NCBI GenBank assembly: GCA_948144175.1
Contig: CANXME010001996.1
Coordinates: 1-64,000, forward strand
Direction of reading: 5' to 3'
DNA from: Closterium sp. NIES-65
Lineage: Eukaryota; Streptophyta; Zygnematophyceae; Desmidiales; Closteriaceae
Length of the DNA stretch: 64,000 nucleotides
Positions within the stretch are counted from its first letter, which is position 1. Each line of letters opens with the position of its first letter. This document shows, piece after piece, positions 1 to 10,303 of the stretch. Made by a program: the position numbers and the translations under genes. The notes under the pieces are model-generated. The model searched no databases. It was not told where the DNA came from and worked only from the letters and a program-made list of their open reading frames with translations.

Positions 1-416
1 TTTCAGTCTGGGTTCTGGAGCTGTTTCCTGGCGTTCCACGCGCTCCTCTTCTGTCTCGACCTCTACAGCTGAGGCTGAGATTTACGCTGGTGCCATGGCG
101 GCACAGGAGTTGCGGTGGTTGACCTTCTTGCTCGCCGACCTTGGTGAGCGGCCGAGCTCTGCCACCGACCTTGTTTACTGACAACAAGGCGTCGATCCTC
201 CTCTGTCGTGAGCCGCGACTGGAGAGCAGAGTGAAGCACATTCACGTCAGGTACTTTCTTCTGCGAGAGTTGCAGAGGCGTGGACAGGCTCGCTTCGAGT
301 TTGTAGAGTCCGAGGCCAACACTGCAGACATCTTCACCAAGGCGCTTCCGCCTCGTGACCACCAGAGGTGTTGTGTGCAGTTAGGCCTTGTTGACACAGG
401 TTCTAGTCATGTGTAG
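1..416 (+). pseudogene. Copia-1 polyprotein C-terminus (RNase H), copy A, frameshifted
   Basis: The 3' end of a Ty1/Copia pol gene, cut by the window edge. It encodes the end of RNase H with the EAEIYAG and DNKASILL blocks, the KHIHVRYF segment, and the conserved tail NTADIFTKALPP. It equals 39843-40258 except for one extra C near position 165 (gccaccga against gcaccga), which shifts the frame between the SS(S/A) segment and TLFTDNKAS. The copy in the full-length element at 33574-40572 is in frame here, so this is a derived lesion or a consensus error. The stop is followed by the element's 3' untranslated region and LTR. Confidence 0.9.
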
Positions 417-619
417 GCTTGATTTTATTGGCTGCTTCGTCTGTACTCTTGCTATATATACTTGTGATCTCTTGGACTGGCCTTGTGGCCACTGTTGCTT
501 GTGCTCAGAGTGTGTGGTGACGTTGTGATCCACCCTGAGCTTTGTTTTCTTTTGGACTGGTCTTGTGACCGTACTCTTTTTGATTTTGCTAGACACCCCT
601 CACTTAGGCTATGGGGGTG

Positions 620-730
620 TGTCAAATGTTGTAGCCTATAGTGAGGTTTGTCTTAGAGGGTACAGAAGTTAGGGTTTGTTATATGTACCCCAACCAACAT
701 CAATGGAACCATCCATTCCTCATTTTGACA
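620..730 (+). repeat. 3' LTR of Copia-1 (copy A)
   Basis: A 111-bp LTR beginning TGTCAAATG and ending TTTTGACA, preceded by the purine tract ctatgggggtg and followed by GTTTT, the same five bases that flank the full-length element on both sides. It matches the LTR at 40462-40572. Confidence 0.9.
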
Positions 731-1205
731 GTTTTCGTGCGTCGTTATGAATCCGATCCGACGGTTATCATTAGCGTACAGTGTCAGTCACGTCGGCATG
801 TTTCAGTTTCATCTCGAGTACGTTGTATGCCACGTGGCGTACTCGTGACACTTTTGCAGTGGTTGCTCAGAAGTGACTTTCCGCAACTTTGAGGTTGATT
901 TACTGCATACCGGGTTAGTTGCGAACTGGTATGCAGTTTGTGACAGTAAGGTGACGGAAAAGTGGCTTCGCAAGTCACTTCAGCACCCACGATTTTGAAC
1001 CTTGACTTTTTTCTTGCGTTTTTCAAGTAACCCTTGCTTCGGTTTTGCGACTTTCCTGCTGCTTTCGCACTTCCCTTTTCCTAATGACCATGCAAAAAAT
1101 TTGTCCAGTTTACTTGTATATAGCCTAGGTAGACGTACATTGTTAACTAGATTAGCATCTAAAATGCACCAAAGCACGTATTCGCTGGAGCATTCGTTTT
1201 GAAAA
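731..1205. other. Intergenic stretch, no gene recognised
   Basis: Flanking DNA right of the Copia-1 insertion. Bases 731-1038 equal copy B 40573-40880. From about 1039 to 1205 the two copies are only roughly 80% alike by eye, with many substitutions and small indels, although everything to the left is identical. No protein motif or RNA gene was seen. Confidence 0.5.
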
Positions 1206-1360
1206 GGAATATAACACACACCAAGCAGTTGCAAGCACCTAGTAGCAAGATGGGTGTGTGCTGTGTGCATGTGTGGTATGTTGTATGTGTGTGTGTGTGT
1301 GTATGTGTGTGTATGTGTGTGTGTGTATGTGTATGTGTGTGTGTATGTATGTGTGTGTTT

Positions 1361-1405
<45 letters not shown>

Positions 1406-2108
1406 TGTGTGTATGTGGTGTGTATGTGTGTGTGTGTGTGTGTAAGTGTGTGTGTGTGTGTGTGTGTGTTTGGACGTTCACGCAAATTTCAGTCCTGCAC
1501 AAAGGTTGGTTGACATTTGAAATTACGATTTCGAAGTCTGAATTGTACTGCCATATGCTTCATTCGTGCATTAAGAAGATTGAGTACCCTAAACTAATTG
1601 CGAGACCCTAAACTCATATTTCAATATTCATATTTCTGAATATGAAACATAAATTTATCAGCTGTGATATGTGTTGTTGTATCGCCCATGTACAAAATCG
1701 CGACTCTGTTATGTGTGACAGAAACCCCTGACGGAAAAAGTCACTCGAAAGATTTGACGGAGAGCTACTCCGTTTTCGTTTCCGTCTGCCTTGATGGCCG
1801 TTCCGAAAATCTGGGCGCGAAACAGTAGCCTAGCGGATTTCGGAACAGCGTGGCAGCCGAGCCACCCAGTTTGTGGATTCGATTTTGCAGTGGGGACAAA
1901 AATCTGTTGTGCACAGGTGGTCAGATGTCCAGTACAGTAGGTGGCATGGAAATTGTTGACACGTGGGTGAATGTGGGGATTTGCCCTGTCCTGTTTCTAT
2001 AACTTCCCTGTCTGAGGCACGGAGGGGTGGAAAGTGCCCTCTACTTGCACTGTAGGCCCCCTCGGAGCGCAGGGTCGCTAGTGTAAGCCCTTCCAAAGTT
2101 ACTTACCC
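1206..2108 (+). mobile_element. Right half of a Mutator-like element, left half missing
   Basis: This segment corresponds to the right part of the complete MULE at 41818-44619. The terminal inverted repeat is 1738-2108 and ends ...aagttacttaccc. It is followed by CATTCACAT (2109-2117), the nine-base target duplication seen on both sides of the copy B element. The left TIR and the glutamine-rich ORF are absent here; the block begins in diverged flanking DNA and a TG tract. It is a deletion derivative or a recombinant. It ends 35 bp before the SP1 TATA-like box. Confidence 0.7.
1251..1470. repeat. (TG)n microsatellite
   Basis: An interrupted TG/TATG tract of about 220 bp inside the MULE remnant. 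The equivalent tract in copy B (43745-43968) differs in length and interruptions. Its apparent His/Thr or Cys/Val reading frames are artefacts of the dinucleotide repeat. Confidence 0.95.
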
Positions 2109-2117
2109 CATTCACAT

Positions 2118-2229
2118 CCACCACAATCCGCCCTCTCACACCACATAAATACACACTACATTTTCCTTCCAAAACCAGTGTCACGCTTCGTAGCTTCCTA
2201 ACTTCCTGATTCTTTACTAGCTCGTGGTC
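2118..2229 (+). promoter_or_regulatory. Putative SP1 core promoter and 5' leader
   Basis: A TATA-like cataaata lies at 2144-2151, about 80 bp before the start codon. The stretch from the MULE target site to the ATG aligns with the upstream region of the inverted paralogue SP2 (20213-20365), including shared cacatccacca, caatccgc, ctctcac and cttcg blocks. Conservation between paralogues supports a promoter and leader; transcription start is inferred only. Confidence 0.5.
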
Positions 2230-3234
2230 ATGGCGCGCCTGCTTACTGCTCTCGTTCTCCTGCTTGCCGTCACCATCACTCTCGCATCACTTGCTTCCAC
2301 GGCTGCTGCCGCTCGATCTGCTCGGTTTCTTGGCAACGGGATGAGTAACGATGGTAGGTCGCAGGCCTCGTCGATTGCATGACTTCCTATGGTAAGTCGC
2401 AGACCTCGCCGATGCATGACTACCGATGGTCCGTGCGATGGTGATGCGCACCTCGAGAAGCTAAAGCTGGCTCCATGTGAGGTTATTCCGCCTGCCACTC
2501 ACTCCCTCCCCATCACTCCCCTCACCCCGTCCCGCTGTCCCCTCGTCCCCTGCGCGAATCCATGTGTCGGCATGGCGTGGCGGCAGGTGCGTCGGGAGCC
2601 GTAGGCACCGCCGGCGACATCACGGTAGAGAGCGCGCCGAGTGTTTCTCAGTCCAGCGCGGGGGGCGAGCTTAGCCGTCGCAAGCTTCAGCCTGGCAATA
2701 CTACCCCTCGGCAATTTCCTAAAGGCCTAAACCTGTTTGCGAAGGATGGTAAATGATCATGCCCGGAAAAGTTTATTGTTTGATTTCATGCGGTTGCTAT
2801 GTTTTATTTCGTTTATTTTGCATTTTGTCCGTGCTGTGAATGTATTCACGGAGCTTATGATGCCTGCTGGCCAAGGGCTGGGCAGCATTGGTGCTGTGAA
2901 GAGCATAACCGACTGGCAGTTGGTTCGAAGGAACTGATGCTCGTTCCTAGAAGCTCAAATCGCGGCGTGAGGTGAATCGCGGCCGTCCACGTGCTCCTGC
3001 CTCCCTTGATGTCTCAGGAGACCTTACCCCGAAGTGAAGAAGTCGATTCAGCAGTTTCCCCTTCGCTGTCGCCCATGCGCAGGCACTTTGTGCGTCACAG
3101 TGAAGAATAGGGATTGCGCAGCGCCCAAGAAGTCCTACTTTTATGGCTTCACAGGCAACACGCCCAGCCTGAAGGAGATTATCGAGTGCGAGGAGAAGCG
3201 TCAGCGACAGTTCAAGGAGTGCGAACAGTGGTGA
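2230..3234 (+). CDS. SP1: small secreted cysteine protein, spliced (copy A)
   Basis: I do not recognise this family. Exon 1 (2230-2353) encodes a clear secretory signal: MARLL, a Leu/Val/Ala core, then an Ala-rich cleavage region. Intron 1 is 2354-2586 and exon 2 is 2587-2748 (Gly/Ala/Ser-rich, with the RRKLQ motif shared with SP2). Exon 3 (3018-3231/3234) encodes a compact Cys domain with C-x7-C and, 23 residues later, C-x10-C, ending in Trp just before TGA. The paralogue SP2 shares the signal peptide, splice sites, reading frame and both Cys spacings, so the model rests on comparison rather than on one open frame. The exon 2 donor is phase 1 but exon 3 needs phase 2, so a further small exon between 2749 and 3017 is likely and the full protein is unresolved. 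The product is probably exported or wall-associated; its function is unknown. Confidence 0.5.
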
Positions 3235-3350
3235 GCGGGCGACGCTTGTTCGTGAGAGGGCGACGCATGATGGTGGGAGGGCGATGCGGGTTGGTGAGAG
3301 TGCGATGCATGTTGGTGAGAGTGCGATTCGTGTTGGTGAAAGGGCGATAA
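3232..3350 (+). repeat. Short minisatellite after SP1 exon 3
   Basis: About six degenerate copies of a roughly 21-bp unit of the type gttggtgagagtgcgatgc. It begins at the exon 3 splice donor and lies in the predicted last intron. SP2 has a different G/C-rich short repeat in the matching place (13140-13215). Confidence 0.8.
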
Positions 3351-4375
3351 TGTAGGGTGAGGTGCTAGTACGCTGCACACACACACCCCGGAAACCATGT
3401 GCAAGGTACTTTCTGTGCGGCGCATGATTCGTGTCATGGGAAGCCCATGCAAGCTGTTCCTTTGGAGGGAGCAAGCTTCACAAGTATGTCGGCATGTGCC
3501 TTCATTTCCAGCCCGGTCTTGCCCACCTCATCCCCGTCTGCATGGGCTCTGGGGCACAGCCGCCGTCATGGCAGCATGATGAGCGTTGCACGGAACGGCC
3601 ATACCGGCTGTCCCTCTGTACCGGCTGTGCCTCTGCAGCGCAGAGGCTATAGAGTCTATGCGAGGCCCACCACGCCCGCATGTGCATGTGCTGTATGACT
3701 GACTTGTGCCACCTCCCCACCTTGTCCTTCTCTCTGCAGAAATATCCTACTCCATAAGGTCTCAACACCTAGCAAAACCGGGCATGGCAGCTGCCAAGAA
3801 TTGGAGCATGTAGTAGTGGTGGGGGGAAGATGAGGGGGCTTCTGCTTGCTGAACTTAATTTAGGCTTGTGACCAAGGGGGAGTGCTCATTTCACTCTTGG
3901 TCATTCTGCATGGGTGTGCATTGATGCTTGTGTGCACCGTGTTGGTGTTTGTGGGTATGGTGTTGATGCTTGGGTGGGTGGGTGTTTGGGGGAAGTAACC
4001 TTTGTGCCTGGATGCCAATCAGCAAAGCAATTTATTTGATTGTAACAACTGTATTTCACCTATCATATGCTTCTTAAGACCCATGTGCAATTATTGAGCA
4101 GCCAATACTCAAATACAATGTGTGGTAGCCTAAAGCATCGCTTCATGTGGTGGAGATTTTGACCCTAATAAGGGGTATAGCTTTGGTCTTGGGTTCCTGC
4201 ACTCATGGCATAAGACTTAAAGAGGGAAGTCTGAATGGGATTAATGGGGTAGTTGAGTGAATCCGAAAATCGTGCACTGTGTAGTAGTAGTAGTAGTTGC
4301 ACTGTGACGCTTTTTACGATTTTTTTGTTCCTCTACTACGATTTCCGGTGTAGTAGTTGCACTGTGTGCTTGCAC
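3235..4375 (+). other. SP1 last intron, putative 3' exon, and downstream spacer
   Basis: A donor GTGAGC at 3231 and a strong acceptor ccttctctctgcag ending at 3739 bracket an intron that is conserved in SP2 (intron 13071-13220). In both genes the spliced exon 3 ends in TG and the next exon begins with A, so splicing itself creates TGA. Sequence after 3740 aligns with the SP2 3' region for about 130 bp (gagcatgta, gggcttctgcttgctg) and is probably 3' UTR. From about 3900 to 4375 I see no gene, only two copies of gtagtagttgcactgtg (4288 and 4350). Confidence 0.45.
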
Positions 4376-5346
4376 ATGACGCTGGGTAACATTACAGTCA
4401 AGAACAGATGGCAGCCGCATGGCCATATCATGATTGCCATGCTGCCACCCTTGACTGGCGTGGATGCAAAATCCGAAGCGGGGAAGGAGACGCGCCGCGT
4501 GGTGTTTCAAAAAGCCATGGATCGCATCATGCAAGACTTCCGAGAGGCTTCTAAATGGTTGGTAATTTGTACATTTGATCCATTTGCCACCTACTCTTTC
4601 CAAAGTAGTAGATTTTCATCCCGTGGCAAAATCAGATGTAATGTCATGCGTGTTCCTCTGTTTTTAATCCCTCACCTGCCTACACACTCCAAGAACGTGT
4701 TTAGAACGAACAACAACACTCTCTGTCTCATGACCTCCCTTATACTGTACCTATGCTTTCGTTTTACCATCACACACACATTCATGACAAGCCTACCCAT
4801 CCCACATCCCACCCCTTTCAGTCAACCCCCTCTCCATCACATTCTATCTTGCTTATCACACACATTACACTCCACACAAGAACATCATGCAGATAACCCC
4901 CTTCTTCCTCCTACCCCTCGTTCTCTCTCTCTTCTACCACTTCTTAACTCATTAGTCCATCAGACACATGCCTTCCCCCTTCTCTCGCATGCTGAATCCG
5001 TACACCTTTTCCCTGCCCCACCCCTCGCTTTGTTTGGTACTCCACAAACAGTGGGATCATCATGCGTGACCCATTCGGTGAACGTCATGAGGTCTACCTA
5101 GCCTTATATGCCTACGTTGCAGACCAACCGGAGGCATGTAAGGTGGCAGGCCCTTTTGCAAGCCACCAAGCGCAATATCCGTGTCACATGTGTCTAGTGC
5201 AAAGAGAGGACATAAGCAACATGGAGATTTCATCCGAGTACCGAACGGAGGCAGGTCAGGCGGAGAAGGTTGAAGAGTTACTTGCAATACCGACACTTAC
5301 TGCGCGGAATGATGCCGCAAAAGCCATGAGCATCCACCCAGTCAAG

Positions 5347-6041
5347 GTGAGGGAGGGAGACGAGATGACAGAGATGGGAGTGAGGAGGGATGAGAGAGAG
5401 GAAGGAGGTAGGATAGAGTTGAGAGTGAGGAGGGATGAGAGGGAGGAAGAAGGGAGGATATAGATAGGAGTGAGGAAGGATTTACAGGGAGGAAGATGTG
5501 AGGACAGAGATGGGAGTGAGGAGGGATGAGAAGGAGGAAGAAGCGAGGACAGAGATGGGAGTGAGGAGGGATGAGAGTGAGGAAGAAGGTAGGACGAGGA
5601 CTGGAGAGAGAATGGATCAGAGGGAAGAAGGAAGGAGAGAGATGGGAGTGAAGAGGGAAGAGAGGGAGGAAGATTGGAGGAGAGAGATGGCAGTGAGGAG
5701 GGAAGAGAAGACGGAAGAAGGGAGGACAGAGATGGGAGTGAGGAGGGAAGCGAGGGAGGAAGAAGGGAGGAGAGAGATGGGAGTGAGGAGGGAAGAGAGG
5801 GAGGAAGATTGGTGGAGAGAGATGGGAGTGAGGAGGGAAGAGAAGAAGGAAGAAGGGAGGACAGAGATGGGAGTGAGGAGGGATGAGAGGGAGGGAGATG
5901 GGAGGACAGAGATTTACAACATCTCTTCACTGTCACCCACGCCCTACTCAACCCCTATCCCTTTCAGTTTCCAGGCCAGGTCCCCTCTTCTGATATACCT
6001 TTCGCAACCCATCACTTTCCCCTCCCTTTGTTCCTCAACAG
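5347..6041 (+). repeat. GA-rich ~43-bp minisatellite filling transposase intron 2
   Basis: From about 5352 to 5915 the intron consists of about 13 copies of a purine-rich unit (gacagagatgggagtgagg, gggatgagagggaggaag), period 43-45 bp with variants. The unit is the reverse complement of the unit in intron 3. The acceptor for exon 3 is the ctcaacag ending at 6041. Confidence 0.93.
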
Positions 6042-6481
6042 GCAGCAATATGGGGGTTGGCCTTGGGCGGAACGGATGTCGGCAACCCGTACAGGGCACT
6101 TCTTATCGAGATCATACATGCTCTTGATCTTGGCATCTTCATGCATATCATCTCCTGCATCAGAGCCATGCTAAAAAAGAGGAAGGAAACACACGTGCTG
6201 AGAGAGCTAGATTTTGTCCTGCAAACAATAGCACGTGATACTCGAATCAGTGGTTTCCGGCTACCGGGTGGAGAGAAGGGTGGTTACTTTGCAGGTGCTG
6301 CAAAGTTTCAGGCGTTTGAACACCGTGCCATCATGCAAGTGTGCACGATTGTCCTTGCCGGGCGTGTAGATAAACAAATTGTGGATGTTGTAGCTGCATT
6401 TGTCGACCTCTACATGCTGGCCTTCAGGAGGTGGTACCATACGGATAACACCCTCCAAGAACTTGACTAGGCAATCAAAAG

Positions 6482-8042
6482 GTACTCCGAGTTTCTGCCC
6501 TGCCTTCTCTCCCAATTGGTTTCTGTTCTCATTCCACTCCGTGCCCACACCTTCCATCCATTTCTGCAATTCCTATCTCTCCCATATCGGTCTTACCTTT
6601 CTTTCTCTCTATTATCACATCTCAATCTAATCCCTACCTTGTTCAATCTGATGTCTTAAAAAATCGGAACCTGCCACTATATCTATCTCACCACTTTTCA
6701 ACCCCATCTGTTTCCTAGATTGTGCCTTGTCTCTGTCCCTCCTTCATCCTCCCTCTCATCCCTCCACTCCCATCTCTCTCCTCTCTTCTTCCTCTCTCTC
6801 ATCCCTCCACTCCCATCTCTGTCCTCCCCTTTTCCTCTCTCTCATCCCTCCAATCCCATCTCTGTCCTCCCTTCCTCTCTCTCATCCCTCCACTCCCATC
6901 TCTGTCCTCCCTTCTTCCTCTCTCTCATCCCTCCACTCCCATCTCTGTCCTCCCTTCTTCCTCTCTCTCATCCCTCCACTCCCATCTCTCTCCTCCCTTC
7001 TTCCTCTCTCTCATCCCTCCACTCCCATCTCTGTCCTCCCCGTTTCCTCTCTCTCATCCCTCCACTCCCATCTCTGTCCTCCCTTCTTCCTCTCTCTCAT
7101 CCCTCCACTCCCATCTCTGTCCTCCCTTCTTCCTCTCTCTCATCCCTCCACTCCCATCTCTGTTCTCCCTTCTTCCTTTCTCTCATCCCTCCACTCCCAT
7201 CTCTCTCCTCTCTTCTTCCTCTCTCTCATCCCTCCACTCCCATCTCTGTCCTCCCCTTTTCCTCTCTCTCATCCCTCCACTCCCATCTCTGTCCTCCCTT
7301 CTTCCTCTCTCTCATCCCTCCACACCCATCTCTGTCCTCCCTTCTTCCTCTCTCTCATCCCTCCACTCCCATCTCTGTCCTCCCTTCTTCCTCTCTCTCA
7401 TCCCTCCACTCCCATCTCTCTCCTCCCTTCTTCCTCTCTCTCATCCCTCCACTCCCATCTCTGTCCTCCCCTTTTCCTCTCTCTCATCCCTCCAATCCCA
7501 TCTCTGTCCTCCCTTCTTCCTCTCTCTCATCCCTCCACTCCCATCTCTGTCCTCCCCTTTTCCTCTCTCTCATCCCTCCAATCCCATCTCTGTCCTCCCT
7601 TCTTCCTCTCTCTCATCCCTCCACTCCCATCTCTGTCCTCCCTTCTTCCTCTCTCTCATCCCTCCACTCCCATCTCTTTCCTCCCCTTTCCCTCTCTCTC
7701 ATCCCTCCAATCCCATCTCTGTCCTCCCTTCTTCCTCTCTCTCATCCCTCCACTCCCATCTCTGTCCTCCCTTCTTCCTCTCTCTCATCCCTCCACTCCC
7801 ATCTCTTTCCTCCCCTTTTCCTCTCTCTCATCCCTCCAATCCCATCTCTGTCCTCCCTTCTTCCTCTCTCTCATCCCTCCACTCCCATCTCTGTCCTCCC
7901 TTCTTCCTCTCTCTCATCCCTCCACTCCCATCTCTGTCCTCTCTGTCCTCGCACCCATCCCTGCCCTGCCTTTGTCCTCCCTCTCAACCCTTCTCACTCC
8001 CATCTCTCTCCTCCCTTTCTCCTCCCTCTCGTCTCTTGTCAG
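6482..8042 (+). repeat. CT-rich 43-bp minisatellite filling transposase intron 3
   Basis: About 28-29 tandem copies of a pyrimidine-rich 43-bp unit (ctctctcatccctccactcc, then catctctgtcctcccttctt) from about 6722 to 7950. All three forward frames stay open because the unit lacks stop codons, so the long Pro/Ser/Leu frames are not genes. The donor is at 6482 and the acceptor gtctcttgtcag ends at 8042. Confidence 0.95.
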
Positions 8043-9062
8043 ATTGATTCCAATGTTGAAGGATGTGTTTGGCGAATTTCAAGCATCCGAATTCAACATC
8101 GGCAAGGTGCACAGCCTTGTGCATTTGGTCGATGACATTCGACGCTCCGGTGTCCCCGTTCACTACAACGCCAACATGTTCGAGTTTTTTCACCAACCTC
8201 TCGTAAAGAAGGCATACCGTGCAAGCAACAAACGTGACGCTATGCCTCAAATCGTGAAGCATAGTGTCATGGCACGAATGCTGCAAGCTCTTGATGACTC
8301 GGACCACAACAAGGAGGATTCGCACCATGGAATGGTCGCCCTACAAAAGGTAGATGATGCACGGTATAACATAGTCCTCTAAATTGCTTCTAACCATCTT
8401 CTCTCTGATTTATAACAAGTGCACCCCAATCCCGACCGCAGGCCATGGAAACTGGGAGAAACACACTCGTGGCCACGTCGCACAAGGTGAACTGGAGGGA
8501 CTCTCGAGTTGTTGGCGGCGATCTTTGGCGGGAATACGAAACAGCAGCACCTGGCGACATGTTGCAGCTCCGCGCCTTGTTGTCACAACGACAAGCCGAT
8601 GGCGTTGAACGAAGCAACGAAATCCAAGTCAGAAAGGGCTTGGCTATACCAGGTGATGAGGACTTCACAAAGTATTCTAGTCAAACGCACTATGTGCGGG
8701 CAACTCCAATGTTCATGAAGGCACCTTGGTTCAGTGATGTTGCTGTTTTGGGATCTGAGGTGGAAGTGTTACCGGATGGCACGAGGAAGCCCAAGGATGT
8801 GATCTGGTATGCGCGGTTGCTGCTCTTGTTCGTAGTTGCACCAAAGGATCCAGCAGCAAAATTGTCGGACCAGAAGGAGCGTGCGTTCGTTAGGTTCTAC
8901 CGCGTTACCGACGAGGTGCATGCATCCCATTGTCCTGTGCTAAGGTGGGAGGAACCGGATAATGAGTATCAGGTGGTGGAGATTGACAGTATTTTGAGGG
9001 TGGCTCATGTGGTTCCTATTGCTGGGGATAAGTTTGTGCTCAATAAGTTCAAATTCTTCTGA

Positions 9063-10303
9063 AAAACTCCTGATCTTCACTGGTTTTTGTTTAATCGTAT
9101 ACAGCCTTTCACAATCGTTGCACCCCTTTCATAATCAGTAGAAAACCCATGCGGACCAAATTAGCCCTATTCTTAGCGAACCATTCTGTGAAGAGCATTT
9201 GTTGTTCATTCAAATCTGTTTGTTTTCTCACGCGGACCTGCGAGGATTTCAATGTCGTAACTGCGACACTGTTTTGCTAAACAATGGAAATGTTATGCCG
9301 TGCGAGGTGCGAATCATATGTTTACGCTGAAATTTAAACTCTCGATAAACTAGGTCGTGGTGACGAAATCGGTTTCTTGATTGTTTTTTTTTTTTTTTTT
9401 AACACAGCTCACTCGATTGTTAACGGCGGCACTGTTTGGCAGCACTATCACTTTCGTGTTGTCTCTTTGTGCCAGCAAGTTGGCAGTTGGTCTGTGGGCT
9501 TGGTACAGCGTACATTACAGTTTCGGCTGGATTTCTGCACCAAGACTTCCGGTGAGCTGTTGCCTTGCTGGCTAGCCGAGGCGCTATGCGAAAAAACAGG
9601 CGCGAAACTGTAGCAACACTCTGACTCTGTGCTTCGCAAAGTCGACTCAGTTTGCCCTGCTGGCTAGTTGCGCGACAAAAGAGCCCACCATCGATGTGCA
9701 GCGTTGACAGCTGGATGTTTCAAACTGTTGACATGTATGTGCATCGATCAAAATGTGGGCAGGGTCAATGTATTTTGTTGCGTGATTGCACGGTGCGGAA
9801 CTGCAGAACCTTCTAAACATTCTTCTGTTCGACTCAAAAAAGATGTCGAACAAAAAAAAACGTGTGATGTATCTGCCCGTCCGATCTGATCGGCAGTTCG
9901 CTAAAGTCCAGAAACACCAACGTCTTCTGTCCACGTCATTCCGACCTCATTCCGTTTTGCTAAACCGAGTCAGAAAATACACAACGTTCTGTACCGTTGG
10001 GGAAACCGCGCCATGCCCTTTTGGTCGCAAATTCGCCAGTAGCCACATTAACAGACACTTTCACGCACCGCTTGTGCTCACAGTATCCCGCCTAAAAAGA
10101 ATCACAACGGTAGAAGCCAACGGGTAGCCTTTACTTCCCTGCTCTGTACCATATGCCATGTGTGCTCCAGCTATTCCTGGTGTTAAGTGCTTTGGACGGG
10201 GTAATTATAAAAAAAAATAGTACTGCCCCACAGCCATCTATCCCGACCTTTCGTTTCCATCGCTGTCCCCACTCTCTCTTCACCAGCGGATCCTCGTCCC
10301 CTC
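9063..10303. other. Intergenic region between transposase remnant and five-exon gene
   Basis: About 1.2 kb without a convincing gene. It has a T16 tract near 9386 and mixed-composition DNA after it. A TATA-like box lies at its right end. No TIR that would close the upstream transposon was seen. Confidence 0.6.
10202..10222 (+). promoter_or_regulatory. TATA-like box of the five-exon gene
   Basis: An A/T block, taattataaaaaaaaatag, about 95 bp upstream of the ATG at 10304, followed by a pyrimidine-rich leader. Position and composition fit a plant-type TATA box; the start site is not known. Confidence 0.5.

Larger units (their letters stand above)
4376..9062 (+). pseudogene. Plavaka-type (CMC/CACTA superfamily) transposase, broken
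   Basis: Five exons join in frame: 4376-4557, 5052-5346, 6042-6481, 8043-8349 and 8442-9062, all with GT-AG introns. The blocks follow the order I know from Plavaka transposases: MTLGNI followed by a 'PHGHIMIAMLPP' segment; YVADQPEACKVAG with a C-x2-C pair; the ALDLGIF block; EHRAIMQVC; FNIGKVHSLVHLVDDIR; KKAYRASNKRD; and the C-terminal WYARLLLLF, SILRVAHVVP and LNKFKFF. The DNA-binding N-terminal part that should precede MTLGNI is missing. Codon 6468-6470 is an in-frame TAG, where CAG would fit. It is therefore non-functional, although frame and splice sites are otherwise preserved. Terminal repeats were not found. The family assignment comes from remembered motifs; it would act as a nuclear DDE-type cut-and-paste enzyme. 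Confidence 0.72.

Noticed and set aside
980..1270. Small ORFs next to the Copia-1 LTR
   Set aside because: They are not maintained between copies A and B where the sequence diverges.
1829..2108. Stand-alone tRNA-derived SINE
   Set aside because: The same segment is the TIR of a MULE with an exact 9-bp duplication, which explains its position and inverted partner; only the Pol III boxes remain as a side observation.
3399..3698. 99-codon ORF downstream of SP1
   Set aside because: It falls in an intron supported by conserved donor and acceptor in both SP paralogues and has no conserved counterpart in SP2.
5352..7990. CRISPR-like array
   Set aside because: Tandem units abut without unique spacers, lie in introns, and the genome is eukaryotic.
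6720..8135. Three overlapping long Ser/Pro/Leu-rich frames
   Set aside because: They are the 43-bp minisatellite read in three frames and lie inside an intron bounded by good splice sites.
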